A DNA stretch of 64,000 nt from Solobacterium sp. (GTDB taxonomy: Bacteria > Bacillota_I > Bacilli_A > Erysipelotrichales > Erysipelotrichaceae): positions 1-64,000 of the forward strand of contig JAFWNG010000019.1 of assembly GCA_017510405.1 (NCBI GenBank), read 5' to 3'. Below, piece by piece: positions 16,610 to 24,947 of this stretch. How positions within the stretch are numbered: the stretch's first letter is position 1; every line of letters begins with the position of its first letter. The translations under genes and the position numbers were made by a program. A model generated the notes under the pieces. The model saw only the letters and a program-made list of their open reading frames with translations, made no database searches and had not been told where the DNA came from.

Positions 16610-17553
16610 CATGCTTCGGCATATTCTTCCCGGAAGATGTCCGCGAACGCCTGCATTGCTTTGGAAATGTAGCGGCGGTCCGACAGGATCAGTTCAAAGT
16701 GACGCACTGCCAGCGGCGAATCAATGCGGAAGAACAGCACGCTGTCACTGGAAGGCGTAACCAGATGATCGCTGATCATGGTCATTGCCATGCCGGCACA
16801 GGATAGATGCCAGGCAGTCGCAAGCTGTCCGGACTCCATGATGATATTGGGAACGGCATGGTCTTCTTCAAACATGGCAAGCGTACGGGCATGGAGATTG
16901 TTTCCGGGCAGCAGCAGGATCATCGGGAGGTCCTGAAATGAAGAAAGACGCACTGCCGGACATTCCGGATCCAGGTGCTTCTTCTGCAGGATTTCCGTAT
17001 TGGTCAATGCAATGCTGCGCAGATGGCGGGGCAATACAAAGCTTTTTGGAATACAGAGCAGGATATGATCGGTAAAACCGGGCATATGCAGAAATGGTTC
17101 CTTCGGATCCACACCGCAGTTGACCGAAAGATCGACGCGGTGTTCTTTTACGAGATTCAGAAGACGGTCGGAACGGTCCTCTGTGATCTGCAGTTCGATG
17201 CCGGGATATTTTGCATGGAACTTCACAAGGACATCGGGCAGGATATAGGAATTGATATAGTTTGTACCGCCAAGATGCAGAGTGCCGGTGCGCAGGGAAG
17301 ACAGATCCTGCATTTCCTGGGACATTTCCAGTTCCAGATCACGGATCTGGCGGTATTTGCGGATATAGATCTCACCGGCCTGCGTCAGTTTCAAAGTTCT
17401 GGCGGAACGGTCAAACAGCTGGGTGCCGAGACGTTCTTCCACACGGCGTACAGCAATACTTAATGCCGGCTGCGTCATATACAGTTTTTCTGCTGCCCGG
17501 GAAAAGCTTCCGCACTCATATATCGTATAGATATAGTTCATTTCCTGTTCCAT
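16609..17553 (-). CDS. LysR family transcriptional regulator
   Basis: A 314-residue LysR-type regulator. The winged helix-turn-helix reads SFSRAAEKLYMTQPALSIAVRRVEE-like over about 15-45; the rest is a periplasmic-binding-protein-like effector domain with LHLGGTNYINSY and TDHILLCIPKSF. ATG 17553 has AGGAG at 5-base spacing; a GTG two codons upstream is possible. It is divergent from the dehydratase-esterase-carrier operon, and an 8-bp perfect inverted repeat lies between, overlapping its own ribosome site. It probably activates that operon in response to its substrate and represses itself. Confidence 0.88.
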   Translation of the reverse strand: MEQEMNYIYTIYECGSFSRAAEKLYMTQPALSIAVRRVEERLGTQLFDRSARTLKLTQAGEIYIRKYRQIRDLELEMSQEMQDLSSLRTGTLHLGGTNYINSYILPDVLVKFHAKYPGIELQITEDRSDRLLNLVKEHRVDLSVNCGVDPKEPFLHMPGFTDHILLCIPKSFVLPRHLRSIALTNTEILQKKHLDPECPAVRLSSFQDLPMILLLPGNNLHARTLAMFEEDHAVPNIIMESGQLATAWHLSCAGMAMTMISDHLVTPSSDSVLFFRIDSPLAVRHFELILSDRRYISKAMQAFADIFREEYAEA

Positions 17554-17561
17554 ATGCACTC

Positions 17562-17580
17562 CTATAAATACAATTTATAG
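17562..17580. promoter_or_regulatory. LysR-type operator
   Basis: CTATAAAT (17562-17569), ACA, ATTTATAG (17573-17580): a perfect 8-bp inverted repeat fitting the T-N11-A rule of LysR boxes, located in the 128-base divergent gap, 9 bases from the LysR start. Confidence 0.65.
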
Positions 17581-17681
17581 AAACATATTTACTATATATT
17601 TCATTTTATAAAAAAGCAGTGCTATTTTCAAAGTGTAAAGAGAATATTCCGGAAAATATCTCAGAAGCAGGAGGACACAGT

Positions 17682-19193
17682 ATGCAGATCAATGCGCTGA
17701 TGATGGACTCGTCAGATAACGTTGTTACCGGCATAACCGAGATCCGCGCCGGCGACGACATCGTCTACCGGAACGGTAAAGAAGTACAAAGCATCAAAGC
17801 ACTGGAAGACATCCCATTCTGCCACAAGGCAGCGATCCGGGACATCGCTTCCGGTGAAATGGTAATCAAATACGGAGAGAGCCTGGGCGAAGTCTCCAAA
17901 TACATTCAAACCGGCTGTCATGTGGATGATACCAACCTGTTCAGCGTACCGCGTGACTACGACAGTGAGCTGGCAGGGGAAACATTCGAAATGTGCGCGA
18001 AGCAGTCGGAAAGCCGCGTCGGCAGGAAGCACTTCACGTTCATGGGATACCGCCGGGCGGAAGGACGTCCGGGGATCCGCAACCATGTTCTGATCCTTCC
18101 GACATGCGCATGCGGCAGTGAGAGCTGCCGGATCGTCGCAAGTCAGGTACGCGGTGCTGTCAACATCGTCTTCAATACCGGCTGTTCCGATGTTGCGGCG
18201 AATACAGCGATGAGCCAGAAAGTACTCACAGGATTTGCATGCAATCCGAATGTATACGGGGTCGTGATCATCGGTCTCGGATGCGAGACAGTACCCCATA
18301 ACAAATTGCGGGAGAAGATCCAGGCAATGACATCCAAGCCGGTCGTATCCTTCGGAATTCAGGAAGAAGGCGGCACACTCAAAACGATTGAAAAAGCAGT
18401 CCGCGCAGCCCGTGATATGGCAATGGAAGCCGGCAGACAGCAGAAAGAAGAATTCGATGTATCCGAGTTCTTCATGGGAATCGAATGCGGCGGCTCCGAC
18501 GCAACATCCGGTATCGCCAGCAATCCTGCCGTAGGTGAACTGAGTGATATTCTGGTAGACATGGGTGCGACGGCAATGATGAGTGAGTCGATCGAATGGA
18601 TCGGCGGCGAACATGTCCTGGCAAAGCGGGCAGCGAACAAGGAAGTCCACGATCAGATTATTGAAGTATGCCGGGCATACGAAGATCATCTGAAAGCTGC
18701 CGGACAGGACTGCAGAGCCGGTCAGCCGACACCGGGCAATAAGGCAGGCGGTCTCTCCACACTGGATGAGAAATCCCTCGGATGTATCCGCAAGGGCGGC
18801 ACACGTCCGATCCAGGAAGTCCTTGAACAGGCACAGCGGCCGACAAAACGCGGTGCCCTGGTTATGGATACTGCCGGATACGACATCTCCTCTGTTACCT
18901 CCATGGTGGCGGCGGGATGCCAGGCGGTCATCTTCACGACCGGACGCGGCACACCGACCGGAAACGCGATCGTACCGGTGCTCAAGGTCACTGCCAACGA
19001 ACGTACCTACAAGAATATGGAAGACAACATGGACGTTGACCTCAGCGCAATCGTACGCGGTGAGAAAACATACCAGGAAATGGGCGAAGAACTCGTGGAC
19101 ATCATGGAAGACATCTGCAACGGCAGAATGACAAAGGCAGAGGCGTTCGGCTTCTCCGATATCGCTGTCGACCATGTGTGCCGCTTCGTATAA
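17682..19193 (+). CDS. UxaA family sugar-acid dehydratase (altronate/galactarate type)
   Basis: A 503-residue enzyme with an N-terminal SAF domain (about 1-95) joined to the UxaA catalytic region. MGYRRAEGRPGIRNHVLILPTCACGSESC, FNTGCSD, GLGCETVPH and IECGGSDATSGIASNPAVGE are diagnostic of altronate and galactarate dehydratases, which use an iron centre to remove water from a sugar acid and give a 2-keto-3-deoxy acid. ATG 17682 has AGGAGG upstream; earlier in-frame codons lie in the promoter. It leads an operon with an esterase and an SLC13-type carrier under a divergent LysR. No uronate isomerase, reductase or KDG kinase/aldolase is present, so the substrate may not be altronate. Confidence 0.88.
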   Translation: MQINALMMDSSDNVVTGITEIRAGDDIVYRNGKEVQSIKALEDIPFCHKAAIRDIASGEMVIKYGESLGEVSKYIQTGCHVDDTNLFSVPRDYDSELAGETFEMCAKQSESRVGRKHFTFMGYRRAEGRPGIRNHVLILPTCACGSESCRIVASQVRGAVNIVFNTGCSDVAANTAMSQKVLTGFACNPNVYGVVIIGLGCETVPHNKLREKIQAMTSKPVVSFGIQEEGGTLKTIEKAVRAARDMAMEAGRQQKEEFDVSEFFMGIECGGSDATSGIASNPAVGELSDILVDMGATAMMSESIEWIGGEHVLAKRAANKEVHDQIIEVCRAYEDHLKAAGQDCRAGQPTPGNKAGGLSTLDEKSLGCIRKGGTRPIQEVLEQAQRPTKRGALVMDTAGYDISSVTSMVAAGCQAVIFTTGRGTPTGNAIVPVLKVTANERTYKNMEDNMDVDLSAIVRGEKTYQEMGEELVDIMEDICNGRMTKAEAFGFSDIAVDHVCRFV

Positions 19194-19216
19194 GAACTGC
19201 AGGAGGACAAAAAACA

Positions 19217-20944
19217 ATGACCACAATCAAAACGTTCCCCGAACACATGGGTGATCTGCCCGTTGATATGAAACATCCCAACCGCGCGCTCATTGCCGGT
19301 GTCTTTGCAGAAAATGTCAAAGTGAACGGTACAGAACGTCCGTTCCTGACATATATCCCGGAAAACCAGGAATACTGCAGACCATGCCTCGTTGCCGGTA
19401 TTCCGTCCGGCAATGATCCGCTGGCATACCTGGAAACATCAGGATTAAAGGACTTCGCCGATCAGAACGAACTGTTCCTGCACATTGCCTATACAGACAG
19501 CGAATGGAACAGCGACGGCAGCGATGCGGATTATCTGAATGCAGTCTATGTAAAGATTCAGGCGCGTGACTATTACATCACGATGCAGGACAACATCTAC
19601 CTCTGCGGCATCAGCGATGCGGCGTTCGCAGCACACCAGGCGGCGAAGCGCATGGCCAGTGAGTGGAGCGGAATGATGAGCTTCGGCGATCTGAACAGTG
19701 ATCTGACCGCGGAAAAAGCAAAGGCGCACGGTGAAGAGGATCAGGGAGAAGTAGAACTCAAGATCCAGGGCACCGCTGCCCAGCTGCCGGTATGGATGTC
19801 CGTATCTGCCTATGAAGGCAATAACCGGAAAGCTTCCGAATACTGGCAGGAACAGAACCATACATGCGGTGAACCGCTGTCCGGAAGAGGCGCGGATTAT
19901 ATCTGGGTGCCGAACCCTGTGCGCAAAGTCAATGAGGTCAACGAAGAGCACATCTCCGAAGTCCATGTGGCAGTGGCGGAAAAAACGTTCGATGCAAAGC
20001 GGCTGGCTGACGGTTGGGCATATATCAGACTGGCGCGCCGTCACAGAGGCCAGGGTTCCAAGTGCCTGCGCTACTACAAAGATCCGATCGCATGCGGCGC
20101 CGTGAAGAAGACGATGGAAGTCAACGGCATGACACGCACCTGGTACGAATATGTACCGGCATCCTGCACAGCAGATCAGAAGTGGCCGTTAGTCGTCGTC
20201 ATGCACGGACGCGGCGGATCTGCAGAGACATTCTTCGACCTCAGCGGCATGTCTCCGGTCGCGGAAGAACGGAAGTTCATCGCGGTCTTCCCGGAAGCTG
20301 GCATTCACCAGCAGAAAAAAGACGGTCTGCGCAATGTCCTGTTATGGTGCGGTGAGTATATGGGAAAACCGGTCGACGATGTCGCATTCATCCGTGCGAT
20401 GGTCAAAGACATCGAAGAACGTCTGCCGGTCGATACAGAACGCGTCTACGCCTGCGGACAGAGCAGCGGCGGAATGATGAGCGATCTGCTCAGCTATACA
20501 GCCGGCGATATCTTCGCAGCTGTCGCACCATGGTCCGCACTGCGTTCGCCAAGCCGCATGTATGCGGACTTCCCGCAGAGCAGAGAGATCACGCCGACGA
20601 TGTGGATCTACGGTGATAAAGACTTCTTATGCGCCGGCAGGGGTGAAGAAAAGATCATCCCGTTCTCGATCGAACCGGAACTGCGCCGGATCCTGTCGGA
20701 AAAACTTGCCTTCTACGGCATTGAAGAAACCGATTACCGCATGTGGAAGACCGAACCGATCACCTGGTGCGCATTCGATAACGATGCCGGTGTACCGCTC
20801 ATGGTCATCGGACGTGTGGAAAACATGGTCCACGCAAACTATCCGGAACTCAGCTGGATCAGCTATGACCAGTTCCTGAGCCGCTTCCGCAAGGATTCCG
20901 AAGGCAATGTCTTCTACTGCGGACGTAAAGTAAATCACAAATAA
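19217..20944 (+). CDS. PHB depolymerase-like esterase with degenerate N-terminal alpha/beta-hydrolase copy
   Basis: A 575-residue cytoplasmic protein without signal peptide. The C-terminal half (about 300-575) is an Esterase_PHB-type alpha/beta hydrolase: NGMTRTWYEYVPA, WPLVVVMHGRGG (oxyanion loop), YACGQSSGGMMSD with the nucleophile Ser near 415, and a late Asp/His region. The N-terminal half (about 1-150) repeats the pattern (VNGTERPFLTYIPE, then YLCGISDAAFAAHQ) but lacks the last Gly of GxSxG, so it looks like a non-catalytic copy. AGGAGG precedes ATG 19217; it follows the dehydratase by 23 bases. Such esterases cleave acyl or feruloyl-type esters; releasing a sugar acid for the upstream enzyme is inference. 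Confidence 0.78.
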   Translation: MTTIKTFPEHMGDLPVDMKHPNRALIAGVFAENVKVNGTERPFLTYIPENQEYCRPCLVAGIPSGNDPLAYLETSGLKDFADQNELFLHIAYTDSEWNSDGSDADYLNAVYVKIQARDYYITMQDNIYLCGISDAAFAAHQAAKRMASEWSGMMSFGDLNSDLTAEKAKAHGEEDQGEVELKIQGTAAQLPVWMSVSAYEGNNRKASEYWQEQNHTCGEPLSGRGADYIWVPNPVRKVNEVNEEHISEVHVAVAEKTFDAKRLADGWAYIRLARRHRGQGSKCLRYYKDPIACGAVKKTMEVNGMTRTWYEYVPASCTADQKWPLVVVMHGRGGSAETFFDLSGMSPVAEERKFIAVFPEAGIHQQKKDGLRNVLLWCGEYMGKPVDDVAFIRAMVKDIEERLPVDTERVYACGQSSGGMMSDLLSYTAGDIFAAVAPWSALRSPSRMYADFPQSREITPTMWIYGDKDFLCAGRGEEKIIPFSIEPELRRILSEKLAFYGIEETDYRMWKTEPITWCAFDNDAGVPLMVIGRVENMVHANYPELSWISYDQFLSRFRKDSEGNVFYCGRKVNHK

Positions 20945-20959
20945 TTAAGGGGAAAACTC

Positions 20960-22285
20960 ATGAATACACAGCTTATTATCTGTCTGATCATCTGTGTCTG
21001 CATTATCGCAGGCTATGTCTGGAATAAACTCTCAGTAGGAACTGTCGGATGCCTGGGCATCGTCGCATTCCTTCTCACCGGCTGCATCGCTCCGAAAGAT
21101 GTACTCGGCAACATCGGCAACGCCAACCTGGTCATGATCTCCAGCATGTTCATCATCTCGGAAGGCTTCAAGAGAACAAAAGCAATTCACCTCGTCGCTG
21201 ACACGGTACGCCGTATCTCCAAAGGAAGCATGGTCATGGTCATGCTCGGATTCACACTGGCTTCCGTCATCGCCGCTACATTCACCGGCAGTGCTGTCGC
21301 TGCGTTCTGTATCGTCGCTCCGATCGTTACAGCAACCTGCGAAGAAATGAACATCAGCGTTTCCAAGACGATCTTCAGTGTTGGTCTTACCTGCATCGCA
21401 GCCTGCGGAATCATCCCGGTCGGCGGCTCCCTGTCCATGCTGGCAGAGCTCAACGGCTATGTTGCAGCAAATGGTTATGAGCAGTTCACTCTCGGTGTTA
21501 TGGATCTCTTCAAGAGCCGCGGCTTAAGTCTGGTTGCCCTGGTACTCTATTCCACATTCATCGGCTTCCGCTTCGCTCCGGAAAAGCCGGTCGTTGCGAC
21601 AACGGACAGCGGTGACCTTTCCAAGCGCGTCGCCAAGCACGAAGCACTGTCCAAAGGACGTGAGACAACAGCGATCCTGGTATTCTGCCTTGTAACACTC
21701 CTGCTGGTCTTCAACACACAGATCAATAAGATGCTTGGCGCTGCCGGCATCCAGGCACTGGCTTCCTGGGAGATCGCATTCATCGGTGCAGTTATCCTGG
21801 TTGCGACCGGCGTACTGTCCTCCAAAGAAGCATGCGGCTCTGTACCGATCGACCTCTGCCTCATGGTCGTAGGCGGTCTCTGCATGGGTACAGCTCTTGC
21901 CAACACAGGTGCTGGCGACCTCATCGGCGGTGCGATCGCAGGTGTCGCTACAAAGCTCGGCAACGCATATCTCATCGGCGCAGTCTTCTATCTGATCCCG
22001 TTCTTCCTGACACAGGTCATGCAGAACCGTACTGTCATGGCAGTCTTCGCTCCGATCGCGATCCTGGCATGCAAGAGCATGGGCGTCGACAGCACAGGTC
22101 CTCTGATGCTTGTCGCAAGTGCATGCTGCACAGCCTTCATGACACCGATGGCTACTCCGACTGTACCGCTCGTCATGGGAATCGGCGGCTACGACCTGAG
22201 CTCCAATGTCAAGCAGTCCATCCTGCCGGCTGCCATCCTCTCGATCGTCAATATCTTCTGGATCATGACGGTCTATCCGCTCTGA
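20960..22285 (+). CDS. SLC13/ArsB-NhaD superfamily permease
   Basis: A 441-residue carrier with about eleven transmembrane helices in the two-fold pattern of the ion transporter superfamily. GLTCIAACGIIPVGGSLSML and ACCTAFMTPMATPTVPLVMG are paired re-entrant, glycine/proline-rich segments near equivalent points of the two halves, as in SLC13 and CitM-type carriers for di- and tricarboxylates. It follows the esterase by 15 bases with AAGGGG before the ATG, and ends the operon at a strong terminator. It likely imports the anionic substrate of the pathway. Confidence 0.82.
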   Translation: MNTQLIICLIICVCIIAGYVWNKLSVGTVGCLGIVAFLLTGCIAPKDVLGNIGNANLVMISSMFIISEGFKRTKAIHLVADTVRRISKGSMVMVMLGFTLASVIAATFTGSAVAAFCIVAPIVTATCEEMNISVSKTIFSVGLTCIAACGIIPVGGSLSMLAELNGYVAANGYEQFTLGVMDLFKSRGLSLVALVLYSTFIGFRFAPEKPVVATTDSGDLSKRVAKHEALSKGRETTAILVFCLVTLLLVFNTQINKMLGAAGIQALASWEIAFIGAVILVATGVLSSKEACGSVPIDLCLMVVGGLCMGTALANTGAGDLIGGAIAGVATKLGNAYLIGAVFYLIPFFLTQVMQNRTVMAVFAPIAILACKSMGVDSTGPLMLVASACCTAFMTPMATPTVPLVMGIGGYDLSSNVKQSILPAAILSIVNIFWIMTVYPL

Positions 22286-22297
22286 GAATTATCTCCC

Positions 22298-22323
22298 CAG
22301 ACTGCCTTCGGGCAGTCTTTTTA
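22298..22323 (+). terminator. Terminator of the dehydratase-esterase-carrier operon
   Basis: AGACTGCC (22299-22306), loop TTCG, GGCAGTCT (22311-22318), then TTTT. Confidence 0.92.
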
Positions 22324-22333
22324 TATATAGGAC

Positions 22334-22371
22334 AAATCTATAATTAAGAATACAAATACAATATTAGATTT
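22334..22371 (+). promoter_or_regulatory. Inverted repeat upstream of metY, candidate sulfur-regulator site
   Basis: AAATCTA (22334-22340) is mirrored by TAGATTT (22365-22371), with partly matching flanks, about 50 bases before metY. The centre contains ACAAATAC (22352-22359), an octamer that recurs upstream of cysK at 24800-24807. The role is inferred from position only. Confidence 0.35.
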
Positions 22372-22420
22372 ATATCTGAATGCATGGGATACTTCACTCA
22401 TAAGAAAGAAGGTAGTACCC

Positions 22421-23725
22421 ATGACAGATATTCGCGATCCCAGAAACTGGAGTATAGAAACAAAACAGCTTCATATCGGACAGGAACAGGCAGACCCTGC
22501 AACGGATGCACGCGCCGTTCCGATCTATGCCACGGCATCCTATGTGTTCCACAGTGCTCAGCACGCGGCTGACCGCTTCGGCCTGCGCGATGCCGGAAAT
22601 ATTTACAGCCGTCTGACCAACCCGACGGAGGATATCTTCGAACAGCGTATTGCGGCACTGGAAAACGGATCTGCTGCTCTGGCAGTGGCTTCCGGCGCAG
22701 CTGCCATCACCTATACATTCCAGGCGCTTGCCAAAGCCGGTGAACATATCGTAGCCGCAAAGACCATCTACGGCGGCACATACAACCTGCTGGCGCATAC
22801 ACTGCCGCTGACTTCCGGCATTACCACAACGTTCGTGGATCCGGATGTGGAAGGTTCCTTCGAAGCAGCGATACAGGACAACACCAAAGCGATCTTTATC
22901 GAGACGCTGGGAAATCCGAATTCCAATCTGATCGATATCGAAGCCGTGGCGGACATTGCCCATAAGCACGGAATCCCGCTGGTGATCGATTCCACGTTCG
23001 CAACACCGGTGCTGATCCGTCCGATCGAATACGGCGCAGACATCGTTGTCCATTCCGCAACAAAGTTCATCAACGGCCACGGCACAGCGATTGGCGGCGT
23101 GATCGTGGAAGCTGGAAAATTTGACTGGAAGGCATCCGGCAAATATCCGTGGATCTCGGAACCCAATCCCAGCTATCACGGCATATCGTTCTACGATGCC
23201 GTCGGTCCGGCTGCGTTTGTAACGTACATCCGTGCGATCCTGCTGAGAGACACCGGTTCCACACTGTCGCCGTTTGCGGCATTCCTGTTCCTGCAGGGTC
23301 TTGAGACGCTGTCGGTACGGGTGGAGAGGCATACCCAGAACGCTCTGAAGATCGTACAGTATCTCAACAGCCATCCGCAGGTGGAAGCGGTTCATCATCC
23401 GTCCCTGGAGAGCGAGCCGAGTCATAAGTACTATGCGAAATATCTGCCGGAAGGCGGCGGTTCGATCTTTACCTTTGAGATCAGAGGAACCGCTGAGACC
23501 GCTATGAAATTCATTGACAATCTGCCCATCTTCTCACTCCTCGCAAATGTCGCAGATGTCAAATCCCTGGTCATTCACCCGGCCAGCACGACACATTCCC
23601 AGCTGAACGAAGAAGAACTGCTGGATCAGGGAATTCGTCCGAATACGATCCGTCTCTCCATCGGGATCGAAAAGGCGGATGACCTGATCGCAGCGCTGGA
23701 CGCAGCGTTCGAAGCCGTTCAGTAG
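22421..23725 (+). CDS. metY: O-acetylhomoserine aminocarboxypropyltransferase (sulfhydrylase)
   Basis: A 434-residue PLP enzyme of the Cys/Met metabolism family. METY-type features include the N-terminal ETKQLHIGQEQADPATDARAVPI-like block, YSRLTNPT, and HSATKFINGHG with the PLP lysine at K215, plus a long C-terminal domain with SIGIE. The 430-residue length and GHGTAIGG after the lysine separate it from shorter cystathionine gamma-synthases. It makes homocysteine from O-acetylhomoserine and sulfide, or can form cysteine from O-acetylserine. The gene converges with cysK on a common hairpin, so sulfide assimilation genes face each other. Confidence 0.92.
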   Translation: MTDIRDPRNWSIETKQLHIGQEQADPATDARAVPIYATASYVFHSAQHAADRFGLRDAGNIYSRLTNPTEDIFEQRIAALENGSAALAVASGAAAITYTFQALAKAGEHIVAAKTIYGGTYNLLAHTLPLTSGITTTFVDPDVEGSFEAAIQDNTKAIFIETLGNPNSNLIDIEAVADIAHKHGIPLVIDSTFATPVLIRPIEYGADIVVHSATKFINGHGTAIGGVIVEAGKFDWKASGKYPWISEPNPSYHGISFYDAVGPAAFVTYIRAILLRDTGSTLSPFAAFLFLQGLETLSVRVERHTQNALKIVQYLNSHPQVEAVHHPSLESEPSHKYYAKYLPEGGGSIFTFEIRGTAETAMKFIDNLPIFSLLANVADVKSLVIHPASTTHSQLNEEELLDQGIRPNTIRLSIGIEKADDLIAALDAAFEAVQ

Positions 23726-23758
23726 CGGGTCTTTCCATGAAGGGACTCCGGATCTCAT

Positions 23759-23818
23759 CTGATCCGGGGTCTTTTCTTATGCCCGTGCATCCGGGCAAAA
23801 GAAAAGACCCCGGATCAG
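23759..23818. terminator. Long bidirectional terminator between metY and cysK
   Basis: A 27-bp stem with one mismatch: 23759-23785 pairs with 23792-23818 around TGCATC. Both arms contain GGGGTCTTTTCTT/AAGAAAAGACCCC so that each strand has an internal T-rich stretch. It is placed between convergent genes. Confidence 0.8.
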
Positions 23819-23830
23819 TCCGTGTGATTT

Positions 23831-24760
23831 CTATTCGAACAATGCAGTGGAAAGGTAGCGGTCACCGGAGTCCGGTAAGATGACGACGATCGTCTTGCCG
23901 GCATTTTCCGGAAGCTTTGCTGTCTGAATCGCTGCGTACGCGGCGGCGCCTGCGGAGATACCGACGAGGACACCTTCTGTCCTGCCGATCTCTGCACCGG
24001 TGCGCAGCGCGTCTTCGTTGGCAACACGGATGATGCGGTCATAGACTGTTGTATCCGTTACCGGAGCGATGAAGCCCGGGCCGATGCCCTGGATCTTGTG
24101 CGGTCCCGGAGCGCCTCCGGATAATACCGGGGAGGAATCCGGTTCCACAGCGATGACTTCGATATTGGGATTCTGTTCTTTCAGGTATTTGCCGGCACCG
24201 CTGACGGTACCGCCGGTTCCGACACCGGCAATGAAGATATCGACCTTGCCGTCTGTATCGTTCCAGATCTCCGGACCTGTTGTTGTGTAGTGGGCATACA
24301 GGTTTGCCGGATTCTCGAACTGTCCGGGAATGAACGAGTTCGGTATTTCCTCTGCCAGCTCCTTTGCTTTGGCGATCGCGCCTTTCATGCCTTTGGATCC
24401 TTCGGAGAGAACGATCTCTGCGCCGTACGCCTTGATCAGACGGCGGCGTTCCACCGAGAAGGTCTCCGGCATTACGATGATGACCCGGTAGCCTTTGGCT
24501 GTGCCGACGGCCGAGAGACCGATGCCGGTATTTCCGGATGTCGGTTCAATGATCACGGAGTCCGGTGTAAGAATGCCGCGTTTTTCCGCATCTTCGATCA
24601 TGGAGAGTGCGATACGGTCTTTGACCGATCCGGTCACGTTGAAGTATTCCAGCTTGGCTACGACCTTTGCCTGCAGGTCATATGCTTTTTCGATGTGTTT
24701 GAGTTCCAGCAGCGGCGTGTTGCCGATCAGCTGTAATGGGGATTCATAAATCTTACTCAT
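23831..24760 (-). CDS. cysK: Cysteine synthase A (O-acetylserine sulfhydrylase)
   Basis: A 309-residue fold-type II PLP enzyme. QLIGNTPLLEL opens the protein, the PLP lysine is K47 in NVTGSVKDRI, and PTSGNTGIGLS is the substrate-binding loop; GVGTGGTVSGAGKYLKE and GIGPGFIAP follow. It replaces the acetate of O-acetylserine with sulfide to form cysteine. The ribosome site reads AAAGAGGTAAAGGAT before ATG. It is monocistronic; no serine acetyltransferase is in the window. Confidence 0.95.
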   Translation of the reverse strand: MSKIYESPLQLIGNTPLLELKHIEKAYDLQAKVVAKLEYFNVTGSVKDRIALSMIEDAEKRGILTPDSVIIEPTSGNTGIGLSAVGTAKGYRVIIVMPETFSVERRRLIKAYGAEIVLSEGSKGMKGAIAKAKELAEEIPNSFIPGQFENPANLYAHYTTTGPEIWNDTDGKVDIFIAGVGTGGTVSGAGKYLKEQNPNIEVIAVEPDSSPVLSGGAPGPHKIQGIGPGFIAPVTDTTVYDRIIRVANEDALRTGAEIGRTEGVLVGISAGAAAYAAIQTAKLPENAGKTIVVILPDSGDRYLSTALFE

Positions 24761-24799
24761 ATCCTTTACCTCTTTCTGATAGGATAATTATAGGCTATA

Positions 24800-24807
24800 A
24801 CAAATAC
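24800..24807. promoter_or_regulatory. ACAAATAC motif in the cysK promoter region
   Basis: The octamer shared with the metY upstream inverted repeat lies 40 bases before the cysK start. It is a candidate site for a shared cysteine/methionine regulator; two occurrences in AT-rich DNA are weak evidence. Confidence 0.25.
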
Positions 24808-24886
24808 CAAAAATAATAGATGATAACTATATGGTGTCATAGACCAGTGTGATAATAATGTCATATTTTGGTGTATATATCAGAGC

Positions 24887-24924
24887 ATGAAACCGGTTAC
24901 AAAACCGGTTTCATATGCTATACT
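24887..24924 (+). promoter_or_regulatory. scr operon promoter and LacI-type operator
   Basis: A 12-bp perfect inverted repeat, ATGAAACCGGTT (24887-24898) and AACCGGTTTCAT (24903-24914), is followed by an extended -10, TGC-TATACT (24916-24924). A possible -35 (TTACAA, 24897-24902) is buried in the operator, so binding there would block the polymerase. It sits 24 bases before the LacI-family gene, implying autoregulation. Confidence 0.8.
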
Positions 24925-24947
24925 GGCATTACGAAGCAGAAAAGAAT

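Noticed and set aside
17712..19226. A 504-codon open frame opposite the UxaA-type dehydratase
   Set aside because: The plus-strand protein has diagnostic family motifs throughout; the antisense product is Cys/His-rich nonsense without domains.
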